A DNA stretch of 64,000 bases, taken from Planctomycetota bacterium. Lineage in GTDB: Bacteria > Planctomycetota > Phycisphaerae > Sedimentisphaerales > Anaerohalosphaeraceae. Below are positions 8,629 through 17,757 of this stretch, one piece after another. The stretch covers positions 62,001 through 126,000 of the forward strand of contig JAKPDO010000019.1 of the NCBI GenBank assembly GCA_029552545.1, written 5' to 3'. A program made the position numbers and the translations under genes. Under the pieces are notes generated by a model. The model worked only from the letters and a program-made list of their open reading frames with translations. It had not been told where the DNA came from and did not search any database. Numbering within the stretch: position 1 is the first letter of the stretch; each line of letters starts with the position of its first letter.

Positions 8629-9276
8629 ATGCTGTCTTTTTTGCGTGATGGAAGTCAGACCCCGGCAGCCGCCCAGATGCAGACCGAAGGAGCTTCGGCT
8701 TCCTCGTCGCCGGCGGCGCAGGAGTTTCTGCGTCCGGCCGTTCGGAACCAGACGGTCAAGCAGGGAACTATTTTGCTGGCTGTGTTGTTCCTGGCCGGCG
8801 GTGCGGCCGTCTGGTGGATGATTAAAAAGTCCGGTCTGTCCCAGGCCCAGGGGGCCACAGCAGCGGAAACCTCCCACATTGACCAGATGCTTTCCGAGCT
8901 GAAAAGTTTCCAAAAAGATATGGATTCCCAGATGAATTCCGTTGCCGGCCGGTTTTCTCAGATTTCGCAGCTCGGTCAAATCACCGTTGAGGAACTGAAG
9001 AAAAATCCGTTCCGTCAGGAATGGACGCCGGTTTCTCCCGGCGAGGATTTGTCCTTCAGTCAGTCGCTCCTTCGCAAAGAGGAAATGCGCCGCAAAGCCG
9101 CCGGGCTGAAATTGTGGAGCATCACCGCACGCCCGGACCGGTCCTGCTGCATGATCGGCGACAAGGTCCTCTATGTCGGGGATGCCGTCAGCGGATTTGT
9201 GATCAAAGAGATTCATCCGGACCGGGTGGTTCTCGGCTGGGAAGACCTTACAGTGGAGCTGAAAATCGAGGAATGA
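8629..9276 (+). CDS. PilP-like inner-membrane pilus protein
   Basis: 215 residues. A proline/alanine-rich cytoplasmic head is followed by one membrane segment (AVLFLAGGAAVWWMI) and a periplasmic region ending in a small beta-rich domain (MIGDKVLYVGDAVSGFVIKEIHPDRVVLGW) like that of PilP/GspC proteins. ATG 8629 is supported by GAGGAGAG upstream; the frame is open to 8593. It overlaps pilB by ATGA. Unlike typical PilP it lacks a lipobox and has an N-terminal membrane anchor, so a GspC-type role is also possible. Confidence 0.6.
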   Translation: MLSFLRDGSQTPAAAQMQTEGASASSSPAAQEFLRPAVRNQTVKQGTILLAVLFLAGGAAVWWMIKKSGLSQAQGATAAETSHIDQMLSELKSFQKDMDSQMNSVAGRFSQISQLGQITVEELKKNPFRQEWTPVSPGEDLSFSQSLLRKEEMRRKAAGLKLWSITARPDRSCCMIGDKVLYVGDAVSGFVIKEIHPDRVVLGWEDLTVELKIEE

Positions 9277-11207
9277 AGCGATTATTCGGAAAACAGAAAC
9301 CGGCCTCGGAGCCGGTGGCCCTGGCCGACCTCGAAGAGCAGAACGGCCAAATCGAACTGGCCCCAGGTCTGAGGAATCTGTATTGTCCGGAGCCCAAGGC
9401 CGCTCTGCATGTCCGCGATTTGGCGGATGTGCTGGCGGAGATGGGGGTTTTGACCGCCGAACAGCTTCAGGAACTCCGAACGGAGAAAGTCCGGGGAGAG
9501 GAGCTGGAAAAACACCTCAAAAAGAAGGGCATTTCGCCGGAGGCGATTCTGGAGGCCAAGGCCCGGCTGTACGGCTATGAGTTTGTCCGGCTGGACCCCG
9601 AAAAGGTGGACCGGGAGATTTTCAAGAAGCTCGACAAGAACTACATCCGCACCAATCACCTGATGCCGGTGGCGGTGGAGAATGATACGCTCGTGCTGGC
9701 CGCCAGCGACCCGGCCAATGTCTTCGGGTTTGATGATGTCAAACGGCAGACGGGAATGAACATTCGGGTGGTTGTCTGTATGCCCGAAAACATCGAGGCC
9801 GTCTGCGACGCCTTTGATGAAAGCAAGTTCGATTGCAACGTCGATGAAATCATCAGCGATTTGGGCGAAATCGAACTGGTTCAGGAAACCGAAGAAAGCA
9901 TTGAAGACCTCGAAAAAAGCGCCGGTGAGTCGCCTGTCATTAAGTTCGTCAATTATATCCTCAGCAATGCCCTGCGGGAAGGGGCCAGCGATATTCATAT
10001 TGAACCGAAGGAAAAATACACGAAAATCCGCTATCGAATTGACGGCGTTTTGTTCGAAATCCAGCAGGCGCCGGCCAAAATGCATCCGGCTATTGTTTCT
10101 CGCCTGAAAATTATGGCCAATCTGGATATCTCCGAGCGGCGTGTTCCGCAGGACGGAAAAATTGCCGTGATTATGGGCGGGCGAGGTGTGGATTTGCGGG
10201 TGTCGGTGCTGCCGACCTGCCACGGGGAAAAAGTCGTCGTTCGTCTGCTGGACAGCAAAAGCATCATGCTCGGCCTGGACAAATCGGGTATGGAACCCCG
10301 AGTGCTCAAGGCCTTTCAGGAGCAGATTGAACTGCCGCACGGCATTCTGCTGGTGACAGGCCCCACAGGCAGCGGCAAAAGCACCACGCTCTATTCGGCC
10401 CTGGCCCAGATGGACAGCGAGCGGCTGAATGTATCGACGGTGGAGGACCCGGTAGAATATCAGCTGGAGTACTGCAACCAGGTTCAGGTGAACGAGAAAG
10501 CCGGAATGACGTTTGCCGCGGCCCTGCGAAGCCTGCTTCGTCAGGACCCGGACATCATCATGATCGGCGAAATTCGCGACCAGGAGACCGCCCGCATTGC
10601 CGTCCAGGCAGCTCTGACAGGCCATTTGGTGCTGTCTACACTGCACACCAACGATGCTCCCAGCAGCGTCTCTCGGCTGGTCAATATCGGTGTCGAACCG
10701 TATCTGATAGCCGCTTCTCTGAATGCTATTCTCGCCCAGCGTCTGGTGCGCCGAATCTGCGAGAACTGCAAAGAATCCGTTCCTGTTCCGGATTCGGTGC
10801 GCCGGTATTTCGAGCGGGCCCGGATTGAGATTGGCGAAATGATGCGGGGCAAAGGATGCGACAAGTGCCGCCAGAGCGGCTATTCCGGCCGGGCAGGCAT
10901 TTTTGAACTGCTGGTGGTGGATGAGAAGTTCCGCCAGCTGATTCACGAAGACCCCTCCGTCCACAGCATGCGGAAGGCCTTTGCCAAAAGCGGCTGGCCT
11001 ACGCTGTTTGAAGACGGTCTGCAGAAAGTCAAAAAAGGAATTACCACCATTGAAGAAGTCCTTCGGGTAACGGAAGAGGTCCGTCTCGAAGAAGAGGAAC
11101 CGCTGGCCAAGACAGCCGTTAAAGCTGTTTCAGAATCATCGGAGGTTTCCGAGAAGAATCCTTCGACGGAAAAGAAACGAACGGAACGAGTGAGGAAGAA
11201 AGTATGA
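9273..11207 (+). CDS. pilB: Pilus extension ATPase PilB / GspE
   Basis: A 644-residue hexameric motor ATPase of type IV pili and type II secretion. It has an N-terminal MshEN-type domain (about 45-190), then the GspE core with Walker A GPTGSGKST (363-371), an Asp box around DPVEYQ, Walker B and the His box (LVLSTLHTND). A zinc tetracysteine is made by CENCK and CDKCRQSGYSGR. A charged tail follows the normal C-terminus. The start overlaps the pilP-like gene by ATGA; the frame runs open much farther upstream in antiphase to that gene, which is not coding. Confidence 0.95.
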   Translation: MKRLFGKQKPASEPVALADLEEQNGQIELAPGLRNLYCPEPKAALHVRDLADVLAEMGVLTAEQLQELRTEKVRGEELEKHLKKKGISPEAILEAKARLYGYEFVRLDPEKVDREIFKKLDKNYIRTNHLMPVAVENDTLVLAASDPANVFGFDDVKRQTGMNIRVVVCMPENIEAVCDAFDESKFDCNVDEIISDLGEIELVQETEESIEDLEKSAGESPVIKFVNYILSNALREGASDIHIEPKEKYTKIRYRIDGVLFEIQQAPAKMHPAIVSRLKIMANLDISERRVPQDGKIAVIMGGRGVDLRVSVLPTCHGEKVVVRLLDSKSIMLGLDKSGMEPRVLKAFQEQIELPHGILLVTGPTGSGKSTTLYSALAQMDSERLNVSTVEDPVEYQLEYCNQVQVNEKAGMTFAAALRSLLRQDPDIIMIGEIRDQETARIAVQAALTGHLVLSTLHTNDAPSSVSRLVNIGVEPYLIAASLNAILAQRLVRRICENCKESVPVPDSVRRYFERARIEIGEMMRGKGCDKCRQSGYSGRAGIFELLVVDEKFRQLIHEDPSVHSMRKAFAKSGWPTLFEDGLQKVKKGITTIEEVLRVTEEVRLEEEEPLAKTAVKAVSESSEVSEKNPSTEKKRTERVRKKV

Positions 11208-12310
11208 TTTCAGTCAAAGATATCCTGGCGATTGCCATTCAATCCGGTGCATCGGACGTGCATATCAACACCAATCTGCCTCCGGTGATGCGCATCAACA
11301 CGGAGCTGATTCTGATGGATATGCCGGAGGTGTCCGCGGAGGATGCGGCCGCGATGGTGCTGGAGATGGTCGGACCGGAAAAATTCAAGAAGTTTGAGGA
11401 AAAGCGCGACCTGGACTTTTCGACCATGATTGACGACGGCAGCCGATTCCGCGTCAATGCCCATTACCAGAAGGAAAGCATCGCCATTTCTTTCCGTGCC
11501 ATTTCCAACAAAGTGCCGGATATCAACGACCTGCATCTGCCGGAAATCGTCAAGGAACTGACGGACCTGCCGCGCGGTCTGGTGATTGTCACCGGTCATA
11601 CCGGGTCGGGCAAAAGCACCACCCTGGCCTCGATGATCGGCGTCATCAACAAAAAATACAAAAAACGCATTATTACGCTCGAAGACCCCATCGAATATCT
11701 GCTCGAAAATCAGTCCTGTATGATTGAACAGCGGGAAATCGGCTCGGACTGTCCGACCTTTGCCTCCGGTCTGCGGCATGCCCTGCGACAGGACCCCGAC
11801 ATTATTCTGGTCGGCGAAATGCGCGACCTGGAAACGACCAGTGCAACCATTACCGCCGCCGAAACGGGCCATTTGGTTCTGTCCACCCTGCACACGGTAA
11901 ACGCTTCCCAAACGGTGGAGCGTATTATCGATATTTATCCGGCCAGCCAGCAGAACCAGATTCGGGCGATGCTGGCCAATACGCTGCAGGCTGTCATCTC
12001 CCAGACGCTCTTCCGCCGCATCGACCAGCCGGGGATGGTACCCTGCACGGAGATTCTGCTGTGCACCTCGGCGGTGCGCAACTGCATCCGTGAAAACCGG
12101 ATTTATGAGATTCCCAATATCATCGAAACGTCCCGCCGCCTGGGAATGCAGAGCATGGATTTCAGCATTCAGCAGATGTATGAAGCCGGTTATATCGACC
12201 GCGAAGAGGCGATTAACCGCTCCAGCAATCCGGCCAAGATGGAAAAACTGCTCTCGCCGGCCGCCGTCCGAAAAACCGCACCTTCTGCTAAAGCCAAAGT
12301 AACCGCCTGA
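11204..12310 (+). CDS. pilT: Pilus retraction ATPase PilT
   Basis: A 368-residue retraction motor with Walker A GHTGSGKST (131-139), LEDPIEYL, DPDIILVGEMRDLET and the His box TGHLVLSTLHT. The family C-terminal motif AIRNLIRE appears as AVRNCIREN. It overlaps pilB by ATGA. A retraction ATPase argues for dynamic type IV pili (twitching or DNA uptake) and against a pure secretion system. Confidence 0.95.
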   Translation: MISVKDILAIAIQSGASDVHINTNLPPVMRINTELILMDMPEVSAEDAAAMVLEMVGPEKFKKFEEKRDLDFSTMIDDGSRFRVNAHYQKESIAISFRAISNKVPDINDLHLPEIVKELTDLPRGLVIVTGHTGSGKSTTLASMIGVINKKYKKRIITLEDPIEYLLENQSCMIEQREIGSDCPTFASGLRHALRQDPDIILVGEMRDLETTSATITAAETGHLVLSTLHTVNASQTVERIIDIYPASQQNQIRAMLANTLQAVISQTLFRRIDQPGMVPCTEILLCTSAVRNCIRENRIYEIPNIIETSRRLGMQSMDFSIQQMYEAGYIDREEAINRSSNPAKMEKLLSPAAVRKTAPSAKAKVTA

Positions 12311-12324
12311 TGGAGGATGAACAG

Positions 12325-13485
12325 ATGAATATTTTGGAGAAACTCGGTACACAGACCTCCCGCTCGCAGCGGCTGGAAGAAGCTGCAGCCGTTTCTCATA
12401 CGGCTCCCAAACCCAAGTCCCATGGATTTCGAATCGAATTCGGACCCAGCCGAAAAGATATTCTGAACTTTACCAATCAGCTGGCGGTGATGCTGCGGGC
12501 GGGCATCAGTCTTCAGGATGCCCTCGAATCCATCGGAGCCCAAATCCAGAAACAGAAGTTTCGCCGGATTGTGCTCGACCTGAAACAGCAGATTGAAGCA
12601 GGCAAGAGCTTCTCGCAGGCCCTCAGCGCCCATCCGGAAGTCTTCAGCAACCTCTACATCAATATGGTGGCGGCCGCTGAAATTTCCGGCTCCATGAGCT
12701 CAATGCTTCAGCGTCTGGCCGAATATCTTGACCAGGAGGCGGAAACGCGAAGCCAGGTCATCAGCGCCATGATTTACCCGATTATTATCGGTGTGATGGC
12801 GGTCACCTGTGTGACGTTTCTGCTGACCTTTGTTCTGCCGCGGTTTCTGGTTGTTTTCGAAGGCAAAGAGCACCTCCTGCCGGCCCCGACCAAACTGATT
12901 ATGGCCCTCAGCACCGGCGTTCGATCCTATTGGTTCATAGTCTTTCCGGCAATCGGGATGATCTTGGTCGGCTTCTGGTATTTCACCCGCAAAACCCCCA
13001 TCGGGAAACGCTGGTGGGACCGCACCAAACTCCGCATCCCTCTCCTGAGAACGCTGTGTCGAAGTCTGTATATTACCCGCAGCATGCACACGATGGGGGT
13101 GCTGACCAATGCGGGTGTTCCCATCCTCGATACGATTTCGATTACCGCGCAAATCACCGGCAATACACTCTATGAGGGGATGTGGAAGGGGGTGTTTGAA
13201 GAAGTCCGGCAGGGCAAGAAGATTGCCTCCAGTCTGGCACAGTTTACCCTGATGCCTTCCAATGTGGTCCAGATGATTCAGTCCGGCGAGGAATCCGGAA
13301 CCCTCGGCGATGTCCTCAATGACATCTCCCAGTTTTATGCCCGAGAGCTGCGGACCGTCATCAAAACCGTAACCAGTATGATTGAACCGCTGATGATTGT
13401 CGTGATGGGTTTGCTGGTGGGCTTTATTGCGATGAGCATTATTCTGCCCATCTTCAAAATGTCCAGCGTTGTCACCAGCGGCTGA
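12325..13485 (+). CDS. pilC: Inner-membrane platform protein PilC / GspF
   Basis: 386 residues with two GspF cytoplasmic repeats (about 45-165 and 250-370), each followed by hydrophobic segments (IIIGVMAVTCVTFLLTFVLP, WFIVFPAIGMILVGFWYF and a C-terminal IVVMGLLVGFIAMSIILPIF). ATG 12325 is preferred to the overlapping ATG 12310 because GGAGG lies eight bases before it. This is the membrane platform on which PilB and PilT act. Confidence 0.93.
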   Translation: MNILEKLGTQTSRSQRLEEAAAVSHTAPKPKSHGFRIEFGPSRKDILNFTNQLAVMLRAGISLQDALESIGAQIQKQKFRRIVLDLKQQIEAGKSFSQALSAHPEVFSNLYINMVAAAEISGSMSSMLQRLAEYLDQEAETRSQVISAMIYPIIIGVMAVTCVTFLLTFVLPRFLVVFEGKEHLLPAPTKLIMALSTGVRSYWFIVFPAIGMILVGFWYFTRKTPIGKRWWDRTKLRIPLLRTLCRSLYITRSMHTMGVLTNAGVPILDTISITAQITGNTLYEGMWKGVFEEVRQGKKIASSLAQFTLMPSNVVQMIQSGEESGTLGDVLNDISQFYARELRTVIKTVTSMIEPLMIVVMGLLVGFIAMSIILPIFKMSSVVTSG

Positions 13486-13502
13486 TGCAGGAGGTTTATC
13501 CT

Positions 13503-13934
13503 ATGACCGATGCAAAAAACCGAAGGAGTATGGGCTTTACCCTGCTGGAGGCTCTCTTTGCCGCCGTTCTGATCGGCCTGGCGATTGCCGCGCTCTTGGG
13601 CACCAGCAGCGCCTTTACGATGAAGAACGCCGCCGGCGTAGACCTGTCTACGGCGGAGTTTCTCATTGAGGAAATTCGGGAAATGACGGCTTCAGAACCG
13701 TTTGATACTCTGCCGGCCTATGACGGCCAGTCCTACAGTCCGCCCATTGACCTGCAGAAAAATCCGCTGGAGGATTTTGCGGCGTTTACCCAGCAGATTC
13801 AGGTGGATTACGTGAATGCCTCGGATTTAACCCAAACCGTTACAGGTCCCACCGATTTTATCCGGATGACTGTCACGATTCTCAAAAACAGCCGGCCTGT
13901 CAGTTCGGCAAGCTGGATACGTGCTCGCCTGTAA
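13503..13934 (+). CDS. Prepilin-like protein (GspI/PilV type)
   Basis: 143 residues with a class III prepilin leader, the cleavage motif MGFTLLEALFAAVLIGLAIAAL: Gly before Phe, Glu at +5 of the mature protein, then a hydrophobic helix. ATG 13503 follows AGGAGG (13489-13494) at eight bases. Probably a minor pseudopilin that primes the pilus. The body is short and has no recognised domain. Confidence 0.8.
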   Translation: MTDAKNRRSMGFTLLEALFAAVLIGLAIAALLGTSSAFTMKNAAGVDLSTAEFLIEEIREMTASEPFDTLPAYDGQSYSPPIDLQKNPLEDFAAFTQQIQVDYVNASDLTQTVTGPTDFIRMTVTILKNSRPVSSASWIRARL

Positions 13935-13952
13935 GCGTACGGGAGACTGAGT

Positions 13953-14462
13953 ATGAAAACACTCCGTTCCGTTCCAAACGGCTTTACGATGATAGAGGTC
14001 CTGATTTCGATGACCATCCTGGCCGTTCTGATGGCGGCCGTTGCGGTGGCTTTCGATGCCTCGATGAAAAACTATAAGGACAACGAAGGGCTGGCCAAAC
14101 AGATGAATATCGCCCGTGCAGCCCTCCTGCGGATAACAAACGATATCCGCACCGCACGCGGAATTGTCGCTGACGCGGACAATACTCAGTGCAGCATCGA
14201 CAAAAACGGCGACGGCGAAGCGGATATCACCTATCGATTTGATGGAAACCAAAAGGTCTTGTATCTGGATGTTTACTCCGCCGGCTCGACGAGTTCCTAT
14301 GTCCTTTGCAAAAATATTGCAGGGATGACCTTTACACGGGCCATGGTTCCCGGCCAGCCCACCCTTGTCCGCAATGTCCGAATTACAATGACCATCACTG
14401 ATGACGCGGGCCAGATGGCCAAGAAACTGGTTGCCGCCGCAGTCGTCCGAAGGAACTTATAA
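13953..14462 (+). CDS. Prepilin-like protein (GspJ/PilW type)
   Basis: 169 residues with the prepilin motif NGFTMIEVLISMTILAVLMAAV, followed by a long helix and a beta-rich domain including YRFDGNQKVLYLDVYS. DKNGDGEADITYRF looks like an acidic loop that could bind Ca2+. It follows the previous pseudopilin after 18 bases and ends the pilus operon. The C-terminal part resembles PilW/GspJ minor pilins by size and layout only. Confidence 0.78.
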   Translation: MKTLRSVPNGFTMIEVLISMTILAVLMAAVAVAFDASMKNYKDNEGLAKQMNIARAALLRITNDIRTARGIVADADNTQCSIDKNGDGEADITYRFDGNQKVLYLDVYSAGSTSSYVLCKNIAGMTFTRAMVPGQPTLVRNVRITMTITDDAGQMAKKLVAAAVVRRNL

Positions 14463-14577
14463 AATCTGCCTCTGTTTTTTCAGTCGTCGGTTTGTTTCGG
14501 ATTGTCTTCTTCTTGCTCTGCCTTTAGCGGTTCGGCGGCTGGAGGCCGGCTCCTCTTTCTCCAATCCATAGTTTAAA

Positions 14578-14595
14578 AATCTGTGTAATCTGTGG
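14578..14595 (+). repeat. Tandem 9-base repeat AATCTGTGT/AATCTGTGG
   Basis: Two direct copies of AATCTGTG(T/G) lie in the spacer after the pilus operon, within the sequence AATCTGTGTAATCTGTGG. I know the motif as a recurrent intergenic sequence in unrelated bacterial genomes; no function is known to me. Confidence 0.4.
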
Positions 14596-14629
14596 TTAAA
14601 AGACCGCCTTTTTGCTTTTCGACTTTTTT

Positions 14630-14658
14630 TTGCACATTGTCCGACGAATTGGTACAGT
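14630..14658 (+). promoter_or_regulatory. Promoter of the UPF0210 gene
   Basis: -35 TTGCAC (14630-14635), 17-base spacer, -10 TACAGT (14653-14658). Expected start near 14665, giving a ~50-base leader to ATG 14716. Confidence 0.5.
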
Positions 14659-14715
14659 ACTTTCACGTCAAACACGGACCGCCTCGGGCGGAATCTTAAC
14701 CAAAGAGGACCGGCT

Positions 14716-16077
14716 ATGTCGATTACTGTGGAAGAAATCTTTGAAACCGTCAATATGACGCTTCGGCAGAACTTTGACATCCGCACACTCACGCTGGGCA
14801 TCAATCTCAAAGACTGCATGGATCGCGACCTGGACCATTTCTGCGGTCGTGCCGGCCAACGCATTGAACAGATGGGCAGGCGGCTCAATGTTGCTGCCGA
14901 CAAAATGCAGGCCAAATACGGCATCCCTATTATCAACCGCCGGATTGCCGTTACGCCTGTTTCAATTCTTCTGGAGCCGCTGCCCAAAACCAAAACCGTT
15001 GCCGTTGCCGTCGCTCGGATGCTCGACCGCTCCGCCGCCGCCGGCGATATCGACTTTATCGGCGGCTTCGGAGCCCACGTCCAAAAAGGCCTGACCGCCT
15101 CTGCCGAGAATCTGATGCAGGCCCTGCCTGTTGCTCTCTCGCAGACGCATCGGGTCTGCTCCTACTTCAACATGGGTTCCACCCGTGCCGGATTAAATAT
15201 GACTGCCGTCGAACGATTCGGCCATATCCTCAAAGAGCTGGCCTTCCGCAGCAAAAACGGCATCGGCTGCGCCAAGGTGGCCGTCTTTGCCAACGTGCCC
15301 GATGACAACCCCTTTATGGCCGGCGCCCATCACGGGGCGGGCGAGCCGGATTTTGCCCTCAATGTCGGCATCAGCGGTCCGGGCGTCGTCAAGGCCGTTG
15401 TCGAGCAGAATCCGGACTGTGATTTGACGGAGCTGTCCGAAGTCATCAAACGCACCGTTTTTAAGATTACCCGCGCCGGTGAACTCATCGGACGTGAAGT
15501 CGCCCAGATGCTCGGGGTTGAATTTGGGATTGTTGATATTTCGCTGGCCGCCACTCCGCGGGCCGGGGATTCCGTGGCGGAAATCATCGAGGCCATGGGC
15601 GTAAGCCGAATGGGTCGGCCGGGTACCACCGCCGCTCTGGCTTTGCTGATTGATGCCGTCAAGAAAGGCGGCTCGATGGCCTCCGGACATGTCGGCGGTC
15701 TTTCCGGCACTTTTATTCCCGTCAGCGAAGATGCCGGAATGATTCGGGCGGTGCGGCAGGGGGCCTTGACACTCGAAAAACTGGAGGCCCTCACCAGCGT
15801 CTGTTCCGTCGGGATGGATATGTTCGCCGTCCCCGGCAGCACGCCGCCCGATGTCCTCAGCGCCCTGATTGCCGACGAATTGTCCATCGGCATCATCAAC
15901 AACAAAACCACCAGCGTGCGGGTCATTCCTGTCCCGGGCAAAAAGCCGGGTCAGATGGTTCATTTCGGCGGGCTCCTCGGCTCCGCCCCTGTTATGCCCG
16001 TCAGCCGTCGTGCCTCGAGGGCCTTTGTCCTCCGCCGTGGACGGATGCCCGCCCCCATCCACTCGCTCCGCAATTAA
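14716..16077 (+). CDS. UPF0210 / PFL-family protein (DUF711)
   Basis: 453 residues collinear with the UPF0210 family: EIFETVNMTLRQNFDIRTLTLGI at the N-terminus, FSxxGxxG-like FIGGFGAHVQKG, FNMGSTRAGLNM, GAHHGAGEPDF and a conserved C-terminal VCSVGMDMFAVPG. The fold is related to glycyl-radical (PFL-like) barrels, but the catalytic role is unknown. In other bacteria the gene is usually next to a small ACT-domain protein; none is seen here. It stands alone between the pilus operon and a converging minus-strand cluster. Confidence 0.85.
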   Translation: MSITVEEIFETVNMTLRQNFDIRTLTLGINLKDCMDRDLDHFCGRAGQRIEQMGRRLNVAADKMQAKYGIPIINRRIAVTPVSILLEPLPKTKTVAVAVARMLDRSAAAGDIDFIGGFGAHVQKGLTASAENLMQALPVALSQTHRVCSYFNMGSTRAGLNMTAVERFGHILKELAFRSKNGIGCAKVAVFANVPDDNPFMAGAHHGAGEPDFALNVGISGPGVVKAVVEQNPDCDLTELSEVIKRTVFKITRAGELIGREVAQMLGVEFGIVDISLAATPRAGDSVAEIIEAMGVSRMGRPGTTAALALLIDAVKKGGSMASGHVGGLSGTFIPVSEDAGMIRAVRQGALTLEKLEALTSVCSVGMDMFAVPGSTPPDVLSALIADELSIGIINNKTTSVRVIPVPGKKPGQMVHFGGLLGSAPVMPVSRRASRAFVLRRGRMPAPIHSLRN

Positions 16078-16211
16078 TCCCCAGCCGTTTTTCAGGAAGG
16101 AGTAACGTCGCCTCTGGTTTTGTGAACAGCGAATTGTTATTTGACATGCCCGCTGTGTCGTTCCCGCATTTTGCCCTCCGAAACTTCGGGGGAGGAAAAA
16201 AGGAAGCCGTC

Positions 16212-16231
16212 ATTCCCGCGCAGGCGGGAAT
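16212..16231. repeat. REP-like palindrome ATTCCCGC-GCAG-GCGGGAAT
   Basis: A perfect 8-base inverted repeat with a 4-base loop in the spacer between two converging genes. Read in one frame the flank gives 'VIPAQAGIR', the false peptide commonly produced by this widespread bacterial repeat. It may also help end transcription. Confidence 0.65.
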
Positions 16232-16300
16232 CCGGCATTGTTCTCTACCCTTTTTCGAGGAAAAACAGCCGAGTTGCCGCAGCGAAATCAGCCGCACCTG

Positions 16301-16828
16301 TCAGCCGATAGGCCGGATGCCGAAGAAGCACGATAGATGCTGCAGGATTCGCTGCAGGGCCTGTTCGTGAGTCAGCCCCGTCAGCGGAATGGTCAGGTCG
16401 GCGTGTTTTTCATACAGAGGCGTCCGCTTTTCGTAGAGCGTCTGCAGCGTCTGGCCCGGTTCGATGACAACCCCCCGAGCCGACATATCCGCCAGCCGCT
16501 TCTGAAGCGTTTCCAGCGGTACCTGCAGGTATAGGGCATACCCGTTCTGCTTCAGATGCTTCATTGCCGATTCATAGTAAACCGCACTGCCGCCGGTGGC
16601 GATGACTGTATGATGAACATCCAGTTGGGTGAGGTATTCCTCCTCCAGTTTACAGAAACCCTCCAGACCCAGTTGGGCAATCAGTTCCCGAAGTGTCTGC
16701 CCCTGACGGCTCTGGAGGACTACATCTGTATCCAGAAAATCCCTTCGCAGGGCCTTGGCCAAAAGGACCCCCAGCGTACTCTTGCCTGCTGCGGGCATCC
16801 CAATCAGAATCAGATTCGATTTTTCCAT
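16301..16828 (-). CDS. aroK: Shikimate kinase
   Basis: 175 residues. Phosphorylates shikimate at the 3-OH in aromatic amino acid synthesis. Walker A GMPAAGKST (residues 10-18), shikimate-binding DTD (FLDTDVVLQ), and GGSAVYY in place of the usual GGG motif are visible, together with a lid region near RTPLYEKHADLTI. Its start lies inside the 3' end of the PHP gene (19-base overlap), so the two are translated together. Confidence 0.9.
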   Translation of the reverse strand: MEKSNLILIGMPAAGKSTLGVLLAKALRRDFLDTDVVLQSRQGQTLRELIAQLGLEGFCKLEEEYLTQLDVHHTVIATGGSAVYYESAMKHLKQNGYALYLQVPLETLQKRLADMSARGVVIEPGQTLQTLYEKRTPLYEKHADLTIPLTGLTHEQALQRILQHLSCFFGIRPIG

Positions 16829-17589
16829 CGCTTCGCTGCCGGAAGGTCTTCCGGTTTTGACAAAGAACCGTTCGGCAGATGCCGTAAAATCTCCTTGGCA
16901 AACGTACTGGACCCAATCGACTCCGGTTCGTGGGAGTCCGAGCCGAAGATCAGCCGAACCCCAGCTTCCAGGGCAATCTGGTAGAGCCGAATCCAGAATG
17001 AAAGACCATTCTGGGCCAGCCGGGAACCGGTCAGTTCGTTGATTTCCCAGGCAATTTCGTTCCGGGCAGACAAGGCTGCCGCTTTCTTAAAAACCTCCAG
17101 GGCTCGTTCCGCATAGATATCCAGATGCATACAGGAGGCCAGCAGCCGCCCCGGGTGTGCTAATGTATCAATCGCCGGGTTGGAGACAATGCCTAACAAT
17201 GTTTTTTCCCAGACCTTAAGAAACGTTTCTTCATCCAGTCCCCGCTGTTCAGGTTTCCAGGGGTAGTGGCCTTTGGTAGGAACATAATGAAAGCCGGCGA
17301 TTACATAATCCAGATCTGAGAAGTCCTGAACCATCAGTCGGCCGTCATCCCGCTGTCCATCGACGTCGATTTCGGCTCCGATGATGACTTTGCAGCGGGG
17401 GCGGAACTGTTCAACCAGACGGCGGATGTGTTCCACAGGGGCCTTTTTGTCCGGGTGAGTCGTATGGTCTGTAATGGCAATCATCCTCAGTCCCGCCTCA
17501 TCCGCCCGTCGGCAGATGGACTCAATCGTCATCGTCGGGGCGTGCCCGCAATATTCCGTATGAATGTGAAAATCGTAGTCAATTTTCAT
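16810..17589 (-). CDS. PHP-domain phosphoesterase (histidinol-phosphatase-like)
   Basis: 259 residues with the PHP metal motifs: DFHIHTEYCGHA at the N-terminus, ITDHTTHP, GAEIDVDG, IAGFHYVP, LAHPGR and a C-terminal GSDSHEP. All metal ligands seem present, so the enzyme should be an active hydrolase with a trinuclear metal site. Histidinol phosphatase or a related PHP hydrolase are both possible; no other his genes lie close. The frame is open to 17616; ATG 17589 begins the conserved part and is preceded by GGAAAAAA. Confidence 0.75.
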   Translation of the reverse strand: MKIDYDFHIHTEYCGHAPTMTIESICRRADEAGLRMIAITDHTTHPDKKAPVEHIRRLVEQFRPRCKVIIGAEIDVDGQRDDGRLMVQDFSDLDYVIAGFHYVPTKGHYPWKPEQRGLDEETFLKVWEKTLLGIVSNPAIDTLAHPGRLLASCMHLDIYAERALEVFKKAAALSARNEIAWEINELTGSRLAQNGLSFWIRLYQIALEAGVRLIFGSDSHEPESIGSSTFAKEILRHLPNGSLSKPEDLPAAKRWKNRI

Positions 17590-17708
17590 CGTTTTTTCCG
17601 TGGGTTCAACACTCATTTTCCGCGGGAATAGTTAACCATATTTTTTTGAAAAATGCGATAAGAAATTGCCGGAACGATTTGTTTTGGACAAGATGATATA
17701 AGAATAAA

Positions 17709-17740
17709 AAAACCGCCGGTTTTTCAGGCCGGCGGTTTTT
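17709..17740 (-). terminator. Rho-independent terminator after the GH51 gene
   Basis: Stem AACCGCCGG / CCGGCGGTT with a loop TTTTTCAGG, flanked by A-runs on one side and T-runs on the other, so it can work in both directions. On the minus strand it ends the arabinofuranosidase transcript about 20 bases past the stop. Confidence 0.85.
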
Positions 17741-17757
17741 CTTTGCTGTGCGGTTTC

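Noticed and set aside
16122-16370. 82-codon frame containing VIPAQAGIR
   Set aside because: The peptide is produced by an interspersed palindrome and is a well-known false protein; the frame runs into aroK on the opposite strand.
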